A stretch of 64,000 nucleotides of DNA from Bacilli bacterium (GTDB lineage Bacteria; Bacillota_I; Bacilli_A; RF39; UBA660): the NCBI GenBank assembly GCA_900768345.1, contig CAAGCO010000018.1, positions 1 through 64,000 on the forward strand, given 5' to 3'. Below are positions 60,331-64,000 of this stretch, piece by piece. The notes under the pieces are model-generated. The model ran no database searches and was not told where the DNA came from. It saw only the letters and a list, made by a program, of their open reading frames with translations. The stretch's first letter is position 1, and every line of letters starts with the position of its first letter. Position numbers and translations under genes: made by a program.

Positions 60331-60723
60331 ATGAAAAAATTAATATTAAAAACACTTATATTTATTACTTTATTTATAGTTTTTAATATTAATGAAATAG
60401 ACTCAAATAGTGATAAAGTTCTTCACTATGATAAAACAGATATACACGTAGAAGATACTTTTAAAGTTTATTTTAAAAGTATAAATTCTAATGAATTAGA
60501 TGATATATTAAAATATGTTAATGTAGATGTGATGAACTATATAGTTGAAGATAAAAAATATTATGCAAGAGACATAAATGAACTAGTAAAAACTTTTATA
60601 AAAGATAAATCAATTGAAGATAAAATATATTATGAATTAAATGGTATAAAAATAGATGGAATTACTATAACATGTGAAGTAAATGAATTAATGAAATTAG
60701 AAAATTTAACTAAAGTATATTAA
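60331..60723 (+). CDS. Small exported hypothetical protein
   Basis: A 130-residue protein with an N-terminal hydrophobic segment (about residues 5-20) that acts as a signal or anchor, and an external domain of about 100 residues. No lipobox Cys and no family were recognised. GGTGATAAC precedes the ATG. It lies between a terminator and the cadherin-like surface protein gene. Confidence 0.6.
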   Translation: MKKLILKTLIFITLFIVFNINEIDSNSDKVLHYDKTDIHVEDTFKVYFKSINSNELDDILKYVNVDVMNYIVEDKKYYARDINELVKTFIKDKSIEDKIYYELNGIKIDGITITCEVNELMKLENLTKVY

Positions 60724-60781
60724 TATTAAAATTGATTTTTATGCTTCTTTATGATAACATTTTAATAGAATAGGTGAACAT

Positions 60782-62050
60782 ATGAAAAAGAAAATTTTTT
60801 TATTAATAATGTTATTATTTCCATTAGTTATTTATGCTGAACCTGGATACATATTTCTAGGAAAAGATATTAATGAAAGTTATGTTGTGAAACAAGGAGA
60901 TGTGGTAACTGTTTATTTACTTACTAACTTCGGAACAGAAGACGTAGATGGAATTATGGAAAGTTATAATGCACAATTTTTCTATAATCCTTATATATTT
61001 GAGTTAGTAAAAACTGATAATGATTATATAAAATTACAAGAAGGCTGGGAAGTGACAAATTATAAAACTTACTCATCAATAATTAATTTATCAGTAAGAA
61101 ACACTGTAGAACAAAATTCAAATGAAAAGTTTGAAGATGATGAATATAGTAATATAATCGCAAAACTAAGCTTTAGAGTCAAAGACAACGTAGTAAACCA
61201 AAATACATATATAGAACTTTTAAAAGATAACACAAATTATATAGCTAAAGCTGATGGAGAAACATTAACATTTGATAACACTAAAAACTTCTTTCTTAAT
61301 TATGATATAAATTCTAATGGTATCAAAAAACAAGATTCTAATTTAACTTCAATAAGTGTTGAAAATGAAGATAGAGAAGAATTAACTTTAAGTCCAAGTT
61401 TTAATCCTGGAATTTATGAATATGAGGTTTATACAAATAGCGACGCTATTAATGTTTATGCAAGATGTATAACAAATAACTGCGTAGTTTCTGGTATTGA
61501 TGATAAAATAAATTTAGCAAAGAATACTACGACTGTTAAGATTACCTCAACATCAGTAGATGGAACTAAACAAGTCTATAAAATAAAAGTAAATAAATAT
61601 AGTTATGATGGTTATCCAGAATTAAAAGGGTTAAGAGTTCTAAAGTATAGTATGATTGAAACATTTGATCCAAATGTTAATACTTATCATGTAGTAATTC
61701 CTAGTACAGAAGATAGCATTCTCATTGATTATGAAAGTGAATATGATGTAACAATTAAAGGAAATGAAAATTTAAAAATAGGTGAGAATCTAGTAGTAAT
61801 TGAAACAAAAAACAATGAAGGGGATACTAATGAATATTATTTAATTGTCAGTAAAACAGAAAAAGAAGAAGATAAAGAAGTACCAGTAGTAGAAGAACCT
61901 ACAAAAGAAGAACCAAAAGTAGAAGAAAAAGATAATAAAAAATTATATCTAGCAATATGCATGATTATCTCAATGTGTGCAATCGCATGTATAACAATAC
62001 TTATTTCAAGAGACATAAAAGCAAGTAAAGAACAAAACAATAATAAATAG
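60782..62050 (+). CDS. Surface protein with cadherin-like domains
   Basis: A 422-residue surface protein. A signal peptide (residues 1-19) leads to an N-terminal cohesin-like beta domain (about 22-175), two cadherin-like beta-sandwich domains (about 190-275 and 280-365, each with the LTSISVEN or LKGLRVLK opening and YKIKV or YYLIV ending), an acidic Pro/Glu linker, and a C-terminal membrane helix (about 392-412) with a short basic tail. It is probably displayed on the cell surface. AGGTGA precedes the ATG. A pilin-like pseudogene follows. Confidence 0.75.
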   Translation: MKKKIFLLIMLLFPLVIYAEPGYIFLGKDINESYVVKQGDVVTVYLLTNFGTEDVDGIMESYNAQFFYNPYIFELVKTDNDYIKLQEGWEVTNYKTYSSIINLSVRNTVEQNSNEKFEDDEYSNIIAKLSFRVKDNVVNQNTYIELLKDNTNYIAKADGETLTFDNTKNFFLNYDINSNGIKKQDSNLTSISVENEDREELTLSPSFNPGIYEYEVYTNSDAINVYARCITNNCVVSGIDDKINLAKNTTTVKITSTSVDGTKQVYKIKVNKYSYDGYPELKGLRVLKYSMIETFDPNVNTYHVVIPSTEDSILIDYESEYDVTIKGNENLKIGENLVVIETKNNEGDTNEYYLIVSKTEKEEDKEVPVVEEPTKEEPKVEEKDNKKLYLAICMIISMCAIACITILISRDIKASKEQNNNK

Positions 62051-62098
62051 AAGAATTGATCCAATGGGGATATATTATAACTATGTTAGAAGAAAGGT

Positions 62099-62283
62099 AT
62101 GAAAAAGAAAGGTTTTACATTAGCTAAATTATTAGCAGCAATAGCATACTCGCAATACTAGTAATTATTGCTCTTCCTAATGTAATAAATATGTATAATA
62201 GAGCTCAAAATCAAACATTCTTAATTGAAGCTAAAAAAGTATATAGTGAATCAAAGAAAAATATTTCACAAAAAAATAATTAA
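62099..62283 (+). pseudogene. Decayed type IV pilin-like gene
   Basis: The start codes MKKKGFTLAKLLAAIA, an almost complete prepilin signal (KGFTLxELL) in which the key Glu is Lys. A frameshift then leads to a stop after about 20 codons. In another frame the sequence continues IALPNVINMYNRAQNQTFLI and on to a stop at 62283. Loss of Glu5 and the frameshift would both disable it. The parent resembles ComGC/pilin-type proteins. Confidence 0.85.
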
Positions 62284-62288
62284 TTAAT

Positions 62289-62313
62289 AAAGAATAGGAA
62301 ACTATTCTTTTAA
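62289..62313 (+). terminator. Rho-independent terminator
   Basis: AAAGAATAG, a GAAA tetraloop and CTATTCTTT are followed by T-rich sequence. Confidence 0.75.
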
Positions 62314-62375
62314 TTTGCAATAAAATAAATAATGTGTTATTATGTTACTTCGCGCTTAAAGAAGGGGATGATTAA

Positions 62376-62870
62376 ATGAAAGCGTTTATTATTAATTTAT
62401 TAGTAGTTTTTGTTATAAAAGTGATAGATAATATTTTAGGAACAGGCAAAACAATTCTTATACAAAAGAATAAAGCATTTATAGCATCACTTACAGTAAT
62501 TATAAGTCAAATAATATTTTATAAATTAATTGATGCGGTTAGTGATAGTGGTAGTGAAATAATGATTTATGTAATAGCTATCGCAAGCGGTATAGGAACA
62601 TTACTAGCACTTGTAATTAGTGACAAATTCTCTAAAGATAAAACATATGTAAATATAATATTAAATGATGACAAAGAAGTTATGAAGGAATTTAGAGATT
62701 GGTTAAAAGAACATAAAATAACAAATCTAACTACTGATGGATATACAAAAGATTGGAAAAAGACACTGGCCATAACTGCTTATGCAGAAACAAAAAAAGA
62801 AAGTAAATTAATTGATGAGTTTATTAATAATAGTGAATCTAAGTTTAAAAGAATAATTCAAAAGCAATAA
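62376..62870 (+). CDS. DUF5698/UPF0316-like membrane protein
   Basis: A 164-residue protein. Three hydrophobic segments (about residues 3-20, 33-52 and 60-80) form a membrane part with an early VIDNILGTGKTILI stretch, and a cytoplasmic domain of the DUF2179 type follows (about 85-164). The family is widespread in Bacillota and its role is unclear. AAGGGGATG precedes the ATG. Confidence 0.78.
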   Translation: MKAFIINLLVVFVIKVIDNILGTGKTILIQKNKAFIASLTVIISQIIFYKLIDAVSDSGSEIMIYVIAIASGIGTLLALVISDKFSKDKTYVNIILNDDKEVMKEFRDWLKEHKITNLTTDGYTKDWKKTLAITAYAETKKESKLIDEFINNSESKFKRIIQKQ

Positions 62871-62921
62871 ACAATTCTTTTTTTTATTATGAAAATGTAA
62901 TATAATGAATATGGTGATGAT

Positions 62922-64000
62922 ATGAAAAAAAATTATATTATAGATGGAAACGAAGCTTGTGCGATGGGTTCATATCTTTTTAGTGAGGTATGTGGTATTT
63001 ATCCAATAACACCAGCTAGTCCAATGGCAACATTAACTGATAAATGGAGTGCTGAAGGTAAAAAGAATTTATTTAATGATACTGTTTCAGTAATTGAAAT
63101 GCAAAGTGAAGCGGGTGCTGCAGCTTTATCACACGGAGCACTTCAAGCAGGTAGTTTAGCAACAACATTTACTGCATCTCAAGGTTTACTTTTAATGATA
63201 CCAACAATGTATAAAATGGCAGGAGAAATGTTACCGGGAGTAATTCATGTAGCTGCACGTTCACTTGCTACACATGCTCTTTCAATATTTGGAGATCACC
63301 AAGATGTATATGCTACACGTAGTACAGGATTCTGTATGTTAGCATCAACTTCTGTTGAAGATGCATATTATATGGCAATAGTAACTCACTTATCAGCTAT
63401 AGAAGGTTCACTTCCATTTGTTCATTTCTTTGACGGTTTTAGAACAAGCCATGAACTTAATAAAGTATCACTTTTAGATGAAAGTGAAGTATTAAAATTA
63501 GTTAATTACGATAAGATTTATGAATTTAAAAATAGAGCTCTAAATATAGGAAAAGAAATAACTCGTGGTACTTCAGAAACAGGAGATGTATATTTCCAAA
63601 ATACTGAGGTAAGAAATAAATATTATGATGATATGCCTGATATAGTGGCGAGAAATATGGAAAAGATTAATAAACTTGCTGGTACTGATTATAAACCATT
63701 TAATTATTATGGTGCTAAAGATGCAACTCATGTGATAGTAGCTATGGGTTCAGTTTGTGATACTGTAAGAACAGTAGTAAATTTATTAAATAGAAAAGGA
63801 CATAAAGTAGGTTTAGTAGAAGTTCATTTATATAGACCATTTAGTACTAAATATTTATTAAATGTACTTCCTAAAACAGTAGATACTATCGCAGTACTTG
63901 ATAGAACTAAAGAAGCAGGAAGTCTAGGAGAACCATTATATTTAGATGTAGTAGAAGCAGTTAAAACAAGAAATATTCATGTTTATGGTGGAAGATATGG
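62922..64000 (+). CDS. nifJ: Pyruvate:ferredoxin oxidoreductase, partial
   Basis: The first about 360 residues of a homodimeric pyruvate:ferredoxin (flavodoxin) oxidoreductase, cut by the window edge. YPITPASPMATLTDKW is the opening of domain I, followed by VIEMQSEAGAAALSHGALQA, TASQGLLLMIPTMYKMAGE and ARSLATHALSIFGDHQDVYA. Domain II begins around YGAKDATHVIVAMGS. The enzyme oxidises pyruvate to acetyl-CoA with thiamine diphosphate and iron-sulfur clusters and supplies the substrate for PduL-type acyl-phosphate formation. GGTGATGAT precedes the ATG, and TATAAT lies just upstream. Confidence 0.96.
   Translation, partial: MKKNYIIDGNEACAMGSYLFSEVCGIYPITPASPMATLTDKWSAEGKKNLFNDTVSVIEMQSEAGAAALSHGALQAGSLATTFTASQGLLLMIPTMYKMAGEMLPGVIHVAARSLATHALSIFGDHQDVYATRSTGFCMLASTSVEDAYYMAIVTHLSAIEGSLPFVHFFDGFRTSHELNKVSLLDESEVLKLVNYDKIYEFKNRALNIGKEITRGTSETGDVYFQNTEVRNKYYDDMPDIVARNMEKINKLAGTDYKPFNYYGAKDATHVIVAMGSVCDTVRTVVNLLNRKGHKVGLVEVHLYRPFSTKYLLNVLPKTVDTIAVLDRTKEAGSLGEPLYLDVVEAVKTRNIHVYGGRY

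Noticed and set aside
1..64000. Mycoplasma-type code with TGA as Trp
   Set aside because: Trp codons in conserved positions are TGG, and several genes end at TGA followed directly by the next gene, so the standard bacterial code applies.
1..64000. tRNA or rRNA genes
   Set aside because: While reading both strands I saw no T-loop (GGTTCGAATCC-like) with matching arms and no rRNA-like sequence. A covariance-model scan would be decisive.

Overview
The window is AT-rich, densely packed bacterial DNA with the standard bacterial code: TGA acts as a stop (for example at 5650-5652 and 58678-58680) and TGG supplies Trp, so it is not a Mycoplasma-type code. Strong Shine-Dalgarno sites of the AGGAGG/AGGTGAT type, recurring extended -10 boxes (TGGTATAAT), and the gene set (GerQ, Cse60, SpoVB-like flippase, PduL, AGCS transporter, 2-hydroxyacyl-CoA dehydratase activase, pyruvate:ferredoxin oxidoreductase) point to an anaerobic, low-GC Bacillota of the gut type, probably a reduced-genome Bacilli relative (Erysipelotrichales or RF39-like). 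That taxonomic placement is inference.

Layout. 1-443 holds no gene but has candidate structured RNA. 444-6536 carries small membrane proteins, an XRE regulator, redox-type exported proteins and a protein built of thirteen 29-residue repeats. 6617-27427 is mostly housekeeping: ligA; an operon with a GGDEF protein and a YihY protein; cse60 with a SpoVB-like flippase; the rplI-dnaB-M23 peptidase-rlmH run; an AGCS transporter; ung; LemA; gerQ; pduL; and an ABC exporter. 27428-39290 is the accessory block. 39405-64000 returns to core-like genes: a transglutaminase-like protein, DUF2130, NUDIX, a SWIM protein, VWA, a hydrolase with DUF2207, an S51-GNAT fusion, a TetR/DUF308/dehydratase-activase cluster, PAP2, a ProX-type deacylase, an orphan GntR with a decayed ABC gene, DUF4186, a thioredoxin-like protein, a surface protein with cadherin-like domains, a decayed pilin and the first part of nifJ.

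The main discovery is in the accessory block. A small RNA gene (27482-27572) with a consensus promoter and three hairpins ends in a terminator, and a 33-bp stretch covering that terminator is repeated exactly at 35702-35734. The two copies bracket about 8.2 kb containing a retron, a tyrosine-recombinase remnant, a decayed gene and a three-gene DNA methylation/restriction operon. This looks like an immobilised mobile island integrated at the 3' end of the small RNA gene. The retron has a consensus promoter, a candidate msr-msd RNA bounded by 10-nt inverted repeats (27841-27996), and a reverse transcriptase with the retron hallmarks NAxxH and VTG fused to a trypsin-like protease with a full His/Asp/Ser triad. 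Just outside the right repeat lies a second defence-like pair, a DUF262/DUF1524 (GmrSD-like) protein and a D12-class adenine methyltransferase.

Other points of interest are the tandem-repeat protein with an mTERF-like N-terminus, a diguanylate-cyclase-like protein with an altered signature motif, spore-associated genes in a probably non-sporulating lineage, an S51 peptidase-acetyltransferase fusion, a regulator whose palindromic operator survives while its ABC target is broken, and candidate leaderless promoters. No tRNA, rRNA, CRISPR array or intact transposase was seen.
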